DNA of 37,080 nt, taken from contig JBGQJC010000024.1 in assembly GCA_041498815.1 (NCBI GenBank), forward strand, positions 1-37,080, given 5' to 3'. Source of the stretch: DATDPM01 sp041498815 (GTDB lineage: Bacteria > Pseudomonadota > Alphaproteobacteria > DATDPM01). The position numbers were made by a program, and so were the translations under genes. Under the pieces are notes generated by a model. It was given only the letters and a program-made list of their open reading frames with translations, was not told the DNA's origin and did not search any database. Position 1 is the stretch's first letter, and each line of letters opens with the position of its first letter. Positions 15,575-22,422 of the stretch are shown piece after piece.

Positions 15575-16690
15575 TTAGGGCGCCGCCGCCGCGGGCGGCT
15601 CATTTGCGGCGGATTCTCCACCCATTCGCGCGGCATCGGGAACAAGGTCTTCGGCCTTGTCCTTTTTCGCCTTGATCTCGGCGATCGTCTGCTTCAACAG
15701 CACGAACCGGTAAGGTGTCGCGGGGTGGAGCGCGGATAAGCTGTCCTTGATCGACTCCGGATAATTGGCGGCGATACGGCGCCAGAATTCGGGCGCGCCG
15801 TCGATGTCGAAGCCGGCGCGCGCCATCATATAGAGCCCGACGTAATCGGCCTGGGCCTCGATGTCCTGGGTGTAGCTTCGCCCGCCGCCCCGCGCGAACG
15901 CGCCATGTGTTTGGACCCCGAACAGATCGCTCACCACGAAATCCACGATCGCGCCCGGGATGGCGGAAACGGGCATGCCCTGGCTGTCGCGCATCACGTT
16001 GTGCGCCATCTCATGCGACAGCACGAGAGCGAGCTCATCGTTGCCGGCGGCAAAGCGCATCATGCCCGCCATGATCACCACCGATTCCCCGTCGGCGAAG
16101 GCGTTGACCGAATCCGACTTGCCGATGAAGAACGTGTCGTTGCAAATCGGAACGGGCGCGACGCTCACTTGGCGCTGTTCGTCCGATCGTGACGCGACGT
16201 GGAAGACGAGCGCGCCCGGGCCCGCGTCGTGCAACGCGTCCATCACCCTGTCGGCGGAGCCTTTGCCGGCCGCGATCCTGGTATCGCCGAGCGCCACGAT
16301 CCGGTCGCCCTCCTCGAGCCCCGCTTGATCCGCGGGCGATCCCGGCACGACGTGAAGAATCTGCGGCGATTCGCCGAGATCGAGGCGTTCCTTGGCCGCC
16401 TCGCGCAATTCTTCGCGCAGGCTCCACAAATCGGCGATGTTGAGCCCGAATCCCGGCGCTACGTCCTTGCCGCATAGGGCCGCGGAGGCGGCCGCGATCG
16501 GAAAGGCGATGTCCAGGAGCCGCGCGTGCTCGCGCAAGGTCGCGTCGAGAGCGAGGTTCTTTTGCACCTGCTCTTCCGCTTTGAGCTCCGAATCGGGAAC
16601 CGCGACCTTCGGCGCGTCGCTCGCGCAAGCCGAAAGCGCAGCGGCGAGAGGGGCGAGAACGAGAAATCGAAACCGGGTACGGCCAGCCAT
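15575..16690 (-). CDS. M48-type zinc metallopeptidase lipoprotein with PDZ domain
   Basis: The 371-residue protein is probably membrane-attached and periplasmic. The signal peptide ends in the lipobox LSAC (Cys22). A PDZ domain spans about 107-180 (ILHVVPGSPADQAGLEEGDRIVALG). The zinc motif HEMAH is at 226-230, and the third ligand is in DIEAQADYVGLYMMARAGFD (Glu278), typical of M48 peptidases. A charged and Ala/Pro-rich tail ends the protein. A role in envelope protein quality control is inferred from the family. It lies 57 nt downstream of the ABC-2 permease on the same strand and may be co-transcribed with it. Confidence 0.9.
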   Translation of the reverse strand: MAGRTRFRFLVLAPLAAALSACASDAPKVAVPDSELKAEEQVQKNLALDATLREHARLLDIAFPIAAASAALCGKDVAPGFGLNIADLWSLREELREAAKERLDLGESPQILHVVPGSPADQAGLEEGDRIVALGDTRIAAGKGSADRVMDALHDAGPGALVFHVASRSDEQRQVSVAPVPICNDTFFIGKSDSVNAFADGESVVIMAGMMRFAAGNDELALVLSHEMAHNVMRDSQGMPVSAIPGAIVDFVVSDLFGVQTHGAFARGGGRSYTQDIEAQADYVGLYMMARAGFDIDGAPEFWRRIAANYPESIKDSLSALHPATPYRFVLLKQTIAEIKAKKDKAEDLVPDAARMGGESAANEPPAAAAP

Positions 16691-16747
16691 GGCTGCCAGC
16701 CTAAGGGCAATTGGTTAACCCCGGTTTACCCTGACAAGCACTTGAAA

Positions 16748-17605
16748 TTATTCGCCGATCTGAAGCAGCAGGCCGCGCACGCGGGCGACGTGAAAGGCAT
16801 AGAGGAAGCTTGCGGCGCCAAGACCGAGGTAGATCACATTGAGCGCCGCCGCTCCCATCAAGAGATCGGCGCGGAATTGGCCATCGAACATCACCGCACG
16901 CATGCCTTCGAACACGTAAGACGACGGCAACATCCAGGAGATCGGGTGAAGCCACTGCGGGAGCGAGGCGATCGGATAATAAATGCCGCTCACGGGCGCA
17001 AGCGCGAAGATCAGGAACCAGGCCATGCTCTCCGCCCCCAATCCGAATCGCAGCACGATCGCCGAAACGAACAGCCCGATGCCCCAACCCATGATCATGA
17101 GATTGGCGAAGAAGGCGATCAGCGGCAGCCCCAGCGTGAAGATCGAATAATCGTAGAACAGAATCGCCAAGCAAGCCGCCGGCACCACCCCGATCAGGGT
17201 GCGCAAGAGCGACAGCACGAGAAGCGACGCGACATGCTCGATCGGGCGCAAGGGGGTGGCGAACAGATAGCCGAGCTGGCGCGACCACATCTCTTCCATG
17301 AACGAGAGCGACACGCCGAGTTGGGAGCGGAACAAAACGTCCCACAGCAGCATCGCCGCGATCAGCACGCCGGAGGCCCGCATCACCCACGAGCTGTTGG
17401 TCATGAAGAAGCGGGTGATGAATCCCCACAGGATCATCTGCACCAGCGGCCAATAGGCGAGCTCGACGATCCGAGGCCACGAACCGCGCAGCAAATAGAT
17501 GTAGCGCAGCACCATCGCCCAGACGCGGCGCAGCGAAAGGGCTTCGGCGCTGGCGTCGAGCCGCGTCCCGGCGCCCGGGCCCGCTTTTCTCCCCGGCTCC
17601 GTCAT
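16748..17605 (-). CDS. ABC-2 type transporter permease
   Basis: The 285-residue membrane protein begins MTEPGRKAGPGAGTRLDAS and has about six hydrophobic segments, among them LVQMILWGFITRFFM, VMRASGVLIAAMLLWDVLF, LIGVVPAACLAILFYDY, LIAFFANLMIMGWGIGLFV and FLIFALAPVSGIYYPIASLP. The last of these is the conserved ABC-2 motif region before the final helix. The segment SRQLGYLFATPLRPIEHV resembles the cytoplasmic coupling region. Its start overlaps the ATPase stop (ATGA), so the two form one exporter. The substrate is unknown; related systems export lipids, polysaccharides or drugs. Confidence 0.9.
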   Translation of the reverse strand: MTEPGRKAGPGAGTRLDASAEALSLRRVWAMVLRYIYLLRGSWPRIVELAYWPLVQMILWGFITRFFMTNSSWVMRASGVLIAAMLLWDVLFRSQLGVSLSFMEEMWSRQLGYLFATPLRPIEHVASLLVLSLLRTLIGVVPAACLAILFYDYSIFTLGLPLIAFFANLMIMGWGIGLFVSAIVLRFGLGAESMAWFLIFALAPVSGIYYPIASLPQWLHPISWMLPSSYVFEGMRAVMFDGQFRADLLMGAAALNVIYLGLGAASFLYAFHVARVRGLLLQIGE

Positions 17606-18351
17606 TGTGCGGCCTCGATACGCGGGCGGTTCCGTGCGACGTCGAGGAAGACTTCCTCGAGCGTTTCGCGGCCGAATCGCGCGATCAGATCGGCGGGCGT
17701 GCCGCGCTCGACGATTTTCCCCGAGCGCAGAATCATCACTTGGTTGCAGAGGCGCTCGACCTCGCTCATGTTGTGGCTGGCGAGCAGCACGGTGGCGCCG
17801 CTTTTGCGCTGGTATTCGCTCAAATAGCCGCGCACCCAATCCCCCGTATCGGGATCGAGCGATGCGGTGGGCTCGTCGAGCAGCAACAGGTCGGGCTCGT
17901 TCAGCAACGCTTTCGCGAGCGCGACGCGAGTCTTTTGCCCGGCAGAAAGCGTGCGTGCGTGGCGGTCGAGAAATTCGGCGATCGCCAAGTCCTGCGCGAT
18001 CTGTTCGATGCGCGCGCGCGAATTCCGAAGGCCGTAGAGATGGCCGTAGACGGTCAGAATTTGGCGCACCGTGAGCCGCCCGGGCAGATCCACATAGGGC
18101 GACGAGAAATTCATGCGCGGCAGCACCCGGTGGCGGTGGCGCAGCATGTCGGTGCCGAAGATCGTGATGCTCCCGGCCGTGGGCAGCAAAAGCCCCAGGA
18201 GCATGGCGAGCGTCGTGGTCTTGCCGGCGCCGTTTCCGCCCAAAAGTGCCGCGGTAGCGCCCTCCGCCACCGAGAAATCTATGGCGTCGACGGCAAGCAC
18301 CGGCCCGTAGCGCTTGGAAAGATTTTCGACCTTGATGACGGCGTTCTGCAT
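17602..18351 (-). CDS. ABC transporter ATP-binding protein
   Basis: This cytoplasmic ATPase energises the ABC-2 permease encoded next. From the ATG at 18351 it has 249 residues; an upstream ATG at 18402 adds 17 residues with no homology-like content. Motifs are Walker A GGNGAGKTTT, Q-loop region MNFSSPYVDLPGRLTV, signature LSAGQKTRV, Walker B LLLLDEPTASLDPDTG and the switch histidine in LLASHNMSEVE. Family resemblance is to CcmA/NodI-type exporters. It is divergent from regB across about 140 nt. Confidence 0.92.
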   Translation of the reverse strand: MQNAVIKVENLSKRYGPVLAVDAIDFSVAEGATAALLGGNGAGKTTTLAMLLGLLLPTAGSITIFGTDMLRHRHRVLPRMNFSSPYVDLPGRLTVRQILTVYGHLYGLRNSRARIEQIAQDLAIAEFLDRHARTLSAGQKTRVALAKALLNEPDLLLLDEPTASLDPDTGDWVRGYLSEYQRKSGATVLLASHNMSEVERLCNQVMILRSGKIVERGTPADLIARFGRETLEEVFLDVARNRPRIEAAQ

Positions 18352-18433
18352 CGTCCCAATATGGCGTCTCGGGCGCGCCGCGGCCAGGGGCAGGTCCCCC
18401 ATCGGGCATGGCGATAAACGGGCCGGGTCGCGC

Positions 18434-18471
18434 TATAATCGGGTCCAGACCGGGCGAGCCATTCGCCCGGT
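18434..18471 (+). promoter_or_regulatory. regB leader: TATAAT box and 9-bp hairpin
   Basis: A perfect TATAAT occurs at 18434-18439. It is followed by a perfect inverted repeat, ACCGGGCGA (18449-18457) and TCGCCCGGT (18463-18471), with a 5-nt loop and then TTTC. The regB ATG is at 18493. The hexamer could be the -10 of the regB promoter, although no good -35 was found. The repeat would form a hairpin in the 5' leader or act as a protein-binding palindrome. Confidence 0.5.
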
Positions 18472-18492
18472 TTCAACCCTTGGGATCGGGCG

Positions 18493-19803
18493 ATGGAGAA
18501 CGGCCTGGAGCCGGAGCCGCAGACGGCGCCGCGGCGAGCTTTCCGCGGCCGCGTGCGGGTGCGCACGCTGGTGCTCATCCGCTGGATCGCGGTCGTGGGC
18601 CAGCTGGTAACCTTGCTTACCGTCCATTACGGCCTGGATTTTACGCTTCCCATCGGCTACGCGCTTGCCGTCGTCGCGGCCTCGGCGCTGTTCAATGCCT
18701 GGTCGTGGTCGCGCCACACGGCGCGGGCCCGGCTTTCCAACCGCGAAGCCACGCTGTCGCTCGCCTTCGACATTTTTCAACTGAGTTTGCTGTTATATCT
18801 GGTGGGCGGGCTTCAGAACCCCTTCGCGCTTCTGATCCTGGCCCCCGTCACGATCGCCGCCACCATCCTGTCGCTTTCCAGCACGCTGTCGCTCGGGGCC
18901 CTGTCGGCCGTTTGCATCACGGTGCTGGGGCTTTGGCATATGCCGCTTCCTTGGGACGGCGCGCCGGTCGTCATGCCGCTTCTTTATACCTTGGGGCTTT
19001 GGGTCGCGATTGTTCTCTCCATCGGGCTTTTGGCCACCTACAACTGGAGCATCGCCGAAGAGGGACGGCGCATGTCCGACGCGCTTTCGGCGACTCAGAT
19101 GGCGCTCGCCCGCGAGCAGCGGGTCTCGGCGCTTGGCATGCTGGCGGCTTCGACCGCGCATCGCTTGGGAAGCCCGCTCGGGACCATCGCGGTGGTGGCG
19201 AAAGAGATCGCGCGCGACCTGCCGGAGGGAAGCCCCTTGGCCGAAGACGCGGCCCTGTTGCTCAGCGAAAGCGTGCGCTGCCGCGAGATTCTGGCCGGGC
19301 TCGACACCAGGCGCGACGAGGGCTCGCTGTTCGCGCGGCTGCCGGTGACGGCGCTGATCGAAGCCGCCGCCGAACCGCACCGCCGCAACGGCATCGCGGT
19401 GCGCATCGATTCGGAGCGAAACGCAGAGGGCGACCCGCCGCCGGAGGTCCCGCACAGCGTCGAGATCGTGCACGGACTGGGCAGCCTGATCGAGAACGCC
19501 GTCCAGTTCGCGAGCAGCCGGGTCACGATCACGGCCTCGTGGAGCGCCTCGGGGATCGCCATCGAGATCCGCGACGACGGGCCCGGGTTTCCGCAACAGA
19601 TCCTGCCGCTTTTGGGCGAACCTTATATATCGAGCCGCAAAGTCACGGGCGAGCACATGGGATTGGGCGTATTCATCGCCCAAACCTTGCTCGAGCGCAC
19701 CGGTGCCGCGCTATCCTTCGGCAACCGCAGGCGCGGCGCGGTGGTGACGGTGCGCTGGCCGCGCGAAGCGCTCGAAGAGCGCGCGGACACGGTGGTGGAC
19801 TGA
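18493..19803 (+). CDS. regB: RegB/PrrB/ActS-type redox sensor histidine kinase
   Basis: The 436-residue membrane kinase is paired with regA. The N-terminal half has about six transmembrane helices (from about 25 to 182) and includes the fully conserved ubiquinone-linked loop GGLQNPF (105-111). The phospho-acceptor is His223 in the motif TAHRLGSPLGTIAV. Cys263, exactly 40 residues later in VRCREIL, corresponds to the redox-active cysteine of Rhodobacter RegB. ATPase boxes follow: LIENAVQFA (N), DDGPGF (G1) and GLGVFIAQTLL (G2). Oddly, the residue after the histidine is Arg224, where RegB and most kinases have Glu (HELG). It is followed 13 nt later by regA; no senC gene is nearby. Confidence 0.93.
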   Translation: MENGLEPEPQTAPRRAFRGRVRVRTLVLIRWIAVVGQLVTLLTVHYGLDFTLPIGYALAVVAASALFNAWSWSRHTARARLSNREATLSLAFDIFQLSLLLYLVGGLQNPFALLILAPVTIAATILSLSSTLSLGALSAVCITVLGLWHMPLPWDGAPVVMPLLYTLGLWVAIVLSIGLLATYNWSIAEEGRRMSDALSATQMALAREQRVSALGMLAASTAHRLGSPLGTIAVVAKEIARDLPEGSPLAEDAALLLSESVRCREILAGLDTRRDEGSLFARLPVTALIEAAAEPHRRNGIAVRIDSERNAEGDPPPEVPHSVEIVHGLGSLIENAVQFASSRVTITASWSASGIAIEIRDDGPGFPQQILPLLGEPYISSRKVTGEHMGLGVFIAQTLLERTGAALSFGNRRRGAVVTVRWPREALEERADTVVD

Positions 19804-19816
19804 TGAAGGCGATGGC

Positions 19817-20365
19817 ATGAGCGACATAAGCGGAAAGCCCCCCGACAAGTCCCTGCTCATCGTCGACGACGATGCGCCGCTGCGCACGCGGCTCGGGCGG
19901 GCCATGGAACGGCGCGGATTTTCGGTCATGACCGCAAACGGTGTGGCGGAAGCGCGCCAATTGCTTGCGGACCAGGCGCCCGCCTATGCGGTCATCGACT
20001 TGAGACTCGAGGACGGCAGCGGGCTCGAGGTCGTGAATCTTCTGCGCGCGCGCCGTCCCGAGGCCCGGATCGTGATGCTCACGGGCTACGGTAATTTCGC
20101 GACCGCCGTTGCCGCCGTCAAGGCGGGAGCGGTCGATTACCTCTCCAAGCCCGCCGACGCCGACATGGTTGAGGCCGCCCTGCTCTCCAGCGGCAAGGGC
20201 ATGCCGCCCCCGCCCGAACAGCCGATGTCGGCGGAACGGGTGCGCTGGGAGCACATCCAGCGCGTGTTCGAACAATGCGATCGCAACGTTTCGGAAACCG
20301 CGCGCCGGCTAAGCATGCACCGGCGCACCTTGCAGCGGATCTTGAGCAAGCGCGCCCCGCGCTGA
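19817..20365 (+). CDS. regA: RegA/PrrA/ActR-type response regulator
   Basis: The 182-residue regulator has a receiver domain (about 12-125) and a Fis-type helix-turn-helix at the C-terminus. Receiver residues are the acidic pocket VDDD (16-19), phospho-acceptor Asp61 in YAVIDLRLEDGSGLEVV, the Thr of MLTGYG and Lys of YLSKPAD. A proline-rich linker (PPPPEQP) leads to the DNA-binding part NVSETARRLSMHRRTLQRILSKRAPR, which is nearly invariant in RegA proteins. It is known in other alphaproteobacteria to control photosynthesis, respiration, nitrogen and carbon genes in response to redox. It converges with the next gene, with 23 nt between stops. Confidence 0.95.
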   Translation: MSDISGKPPDKSLLIVDDDAPLRTRLGRAMERRGFSVMTANGVAEARQLLADQAPAYAVIDLRLEDGSGLEVVNLLRARRPEARIVMLTGYGNFATAVAAVKAGAVDYLSKPADADMVEAALLSSGKGMPPPPEQPMSAERVRWEHIQRVFEQCDRNVSETARRLSMHRRTLQRILSKRAPR

Positions 20366-20388
20366 GGCGCGCGCGAATTCGAGGTTCG

Positions 20389-20862
20389 CTAGAGCTTTCC
20401 GAACAAATATTGCAGTCCGACCATGAGGCCGATCCCGGCAAGCGCGATGGCGCCCAGGATCAGAGTCAACGTCACGGCGCCGGGGCCGGATTTTTTGGCA
20501 GGGCGTTGGCCGGGGCCCTTGTTGAATTCGCCGGCGCCCGTGGCCTTGCGCGCCGCCTCGACTTCGTGGCGCACCGTCTTTTGCCTTTCAATCGCTTCGG
20601 CGTTTTCGGCGTCCGCCTTGGCGGCGCGGAAAACCGTTTTCGAGACTATTTTGCCGGAAGCCGCGTCGAACCGCTCTTCCACCACGCGTACGGCCGAGTA
20701 CCGTCCGCCGGCGTGGACGCGCTGGGCTTCATACACGGCGATCGAGCGGTCGTCGTAAACCGAGTCGATCTTCCACGCGCCCCCGAGGAAGGTTTGGATT
20801 TCGTAACTGATGGATCCCGACGAACCCGACAAAGAAGTCTCCCAAAACGGCCCGGTCGGCAT
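20389..20862 (-). CDS. Small membrane-anchored protein, paralogue 1
   Basis: The product is about 157 residues of unknown function. An N-terminal region of about 70 residues (ISYEIQTFLGGAWKIDSVYDDRS and SAVRVVEERFDAASGK) is followed by a charged linker and one C-terminal hydrophobic helix (AVTLTLILGAIALAGIGLMVGL). This suggests a tail-anchored protein with the soluble part in the cytoplasm. It is clearly related to the gene at 21502-21939: E(I/V)QxFxxGxWKIxxxxDxxxxAVxxA, VRVxxExFDxxSxxxxxxVxFR and the same kind of anchor. The start is uncertain: ATG 20889, ATG 20862, or a TTG further in preceded by GGGAG. 20862 is used here because paralogue 2 begins near the shared domain. Confidence 0.7.
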   Translation of the reverse strand: MPTGPFWETSLSGSSGSISYEIQTFLGGAWKIDSVYDDRSIAVYEAQRVHAGGRYSAVRVVEERFDAASGKIVSKTVFRAAKADAENAEAIERQKTVRHEVEAARKATGAGEFNKGPGQRPAKKSGPGAVTLTLILGAIALAGIGLMVGLQYLFGKL

Positions 20863-20908
20863 TGCCGCCGGTCTCTTGTGAATCACCATCCGGCCGGGCG
20901 AGGCCGGT

Positions 20909-21367
20909 TCAGTCTTGCGCCACTTCGCGGCAATTGGCGGCGGCGAGCAGCCGGTCGATGCTTGAACCGTCACCGGACAGCGGCAGGATGATGCTGCGGT
21001 AGAGAATCTTGACGCCGCGCCGGTCCGTGAATTCACCGCCGAATGTGATCGGAACCTTCTTGGCCAGCACCTGGCCGAAATACGACAGACCCCGCGCGAT
21101 CAAGGAATCGGCCGGCGCGCTCGATAATTTGCGGCCCGATAGATCGGCGCCCGAACTCGCCGCAAGCTCGGGCCCGACGTAGGTGAATTCGGGATCGGTC
21201 TCCTTGCCGGAAATATCCAGCACGGCGCAGTTCGTCCACATGTCGGGAATGGCCGCGGGGTCTATGTCGGATTCGGATGGAATCCGGTCAACGTCACCGA
21301 GGCCGCGCCAATACTTCAGCAGCCGAACCACTAACCGGCGTTCCATGGGATGGGATTGATCCGTCAT
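20909..21367 (-). CDS. PAS_5-type domain protein
   Basis: The 152-residue soluble protein reads VVRLLKYWRGLGDVDRIPSESDIDPAAIPDMWTN, then AVLDISGKETDPEFTYVGPELAASSGADLSGRKLS. This order of motifs matches the PAS_5 family common in alphaproteobacteria, in which one PAS-like domain makes up the whole protein. There is no output domain or membrane segment. It lies between two paralogous membrane-anchored proteins on the same strand (20 nt before the first, 134 nt after the second), so they may act together. The start is supported by AGGAT about 8 nt upstream. The ligand is unknown. Confidence 0.8.
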   Translation of the reverse strand: MTDQSHPMERRLVVRLLKYWRGLGDVDRIPSESDIDPAAIPDMWTNCAVLDISGKETDPEFTYVGPELAASSGADLSGRKLSSAPADSLIARGLSYFGQVLAKKVPITFGGEFTDRRGVKILYRSIILPLSGDGSSIDRLLAAANCREVAQD

Positions 21368-21442
21368 CGTTTTATCCTGGCCGTTCCGATCCTACCTTGC
21401 GTTTCTCGGCCCGGCTTACCGGCTGTACCTTAATGCGGCGTT

Positions 21443-21483
21443 AAAACCGCGACAAATCCAATCGTTCGAACGGGCTTGTCGCG
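21443..21483 (-). terminator. Possible factor-independent terminator after paralogue 2
   Basis: On the minus strand, CGCGACAA and TTGTCGCG (21483-21476 and 21455-21448) pair across a 20-nt loop that itself contains the palindrome GTTCGAAC, followed by GGTTTT. It sits 19 nt after the stop of the gene at 21502-21939. The large loop and short T run make it a weak call. Confidence 0.45.
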
Positions 21484-21501
21484 CCGCGGTTGCGTCCGCC
21501 G

Positions 21502-21939
21502 TCATAAACTCGCGCCGAAATACCGAAGCGCGATGATGATGCCAATTCCCGCGCACACGATCGCCCCAAATTTCAACGCAAGCGCAATTGCGCCGCTGCC
21601 CCGGCGGGCCCAAACGGGCGGCTTACCGTTTGCGGGCGCCCCATTGATTTTTGGTAGTGCCTCGGGATTCAGCCCCCCATCCGCGGTCGGTTGGTCGGAA
21701 GGTGCCGTTGCGGCAGGGCGTTTGGCGGCCTGCTTGTTGCGCAAGAATACGACGCGGAATTTCTGCTCGGCCGATTCCGGATCGAAGGCTTCTTGAATCA
21801 CGCGAACCTTGCGCACCGCTGGATTCAGGATCGCCTGCTCCGCCTGGTGCACGGCCAGTTCCTTGCTGTCGGTGATGGTTTCGATTTTCCAATTGCCGTT
21901 GCGGAACAACTGCACCTCGAAGGCGGTGAGCGCGCTCAT
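21502..21939 (-). CDS. Small membrane-anchored protein, paralogue 2
   Basis: The 145-residue protein is of unknown function and paralogous to the product at 20389-20862. The N-terminal domain (residues about 5-70) contains AFEVQLFRNGNWKIETITDSKELAVHQAEQ and KVRVIQEAFDPESAEQKFRVVFLR. A Pro/Ala-rich linker follows (about 75-115) and the C-terminus is a single hydrophobic helix (AIALALKFGAIVCAGIGIIIAL). No signal peptide is seen, so tail-anchoring is likely. The start overlaps the stop of a possible 36-codon ORF (ATGA). The protein is not assigned to a named family here. Confidence 0.72.
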   Translation of the reverse strand: MSALTAFEVQLFRNGNWKIETITDSKELAVHQAEQAILNPAVRKVRVIQEAFDPESAEQKFRVVFLRNKQAAKRPAATAPSDQPTADGGLNPEALPKINGAPANGKPPVWARRGSGAIALALKFGAIVCAGIGIIIALRYFGASL

Positions 21940-22046
21940 GCGGGCGCACGCCGTGCGCGGCTCGAAACGGCGGCGCGCGGCAGGGCAAAGCCTTGCCTGC
22001 CGGGGCCGGCGAAACCGCGAAGCCGGAGGTTGTGCATCTCGGTCAT
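21936..22046 (-). CDS. Possible 36-residue ORF upstream of paralogue 2
   Basis: An ATG at 22046 opens a frame beginning MTEMHNLRLRGFAGPGRQGF. It ends in a TGA that overlaps the start of paralogue 2 as ATGA, the same junction used between many real genes in this window. Upstream is only a weak GGTAGAAG. The peptide is basic (about seven Arg) with no hydrophobic segment. It could be a leader peptide coupled to the next gene, or chance. Confidence 0.35.
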   Translation of the reverse strand: MTEMHNLRLRGFAGPGRQGFALPRAAVSSRARRAPA

Positions 22047-22422
22047 GGGCGCTTCTACCCGTTTAGGTAGTGCCGGAAATTCTCGCTAATATGCCGGAAC
22101 TATCGTTAAAATTCCGTTCAAGTCATTGAATTTGCAGGAAACACGCCGCCGCGGCTGGCCCCACCGCCACCGCCCGTAAAGAAAAATTAAGATAAATCAG
22201 CTAGTTGAAGGATCCAAACACGGCACTCGCGCCGGTAGTCTGGCTCCGGGGCCGAGGTTACGGGCGAGCGGGGCGGGTTGCTGGCGCCGGTACCCGCGTC
22301 CTTATGGCCGGGCCGCGTGGCGGGCGGAGCAGGCGCTGTGTTAGAACGAACGCGGCCCGCGAACCAATTTTGTGCGGGTCACGTCTTGCCGCGGTATCGC
22401 GCCGCGATCAACCGGGGGTCAG
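22047..22422. other. Intergenic region between paralogue 2 and the sensor gene, with 21-bp direct repeat
   Basis: No convincing gene was seen on either strand. The left part holds two near-identical units with a 21-bp period (22071-22090 and 22092-22110), each TGCCGGAA followed by a T/C-rich run and TCGYTAA. The middle (22178-22210) is AT-rich and may hold a promoter for the rightward sensor gene. The right part is GC-rich and featureless. Confidence 0.5.

Noticed and set aside
16748..18409. One 553-residue ABC permease frame extending to 18409
   Set aside because: Only the part from the ATG at 17605 looks like a permease. The upstream part is an out-of-frame reading of the ATPase gene.
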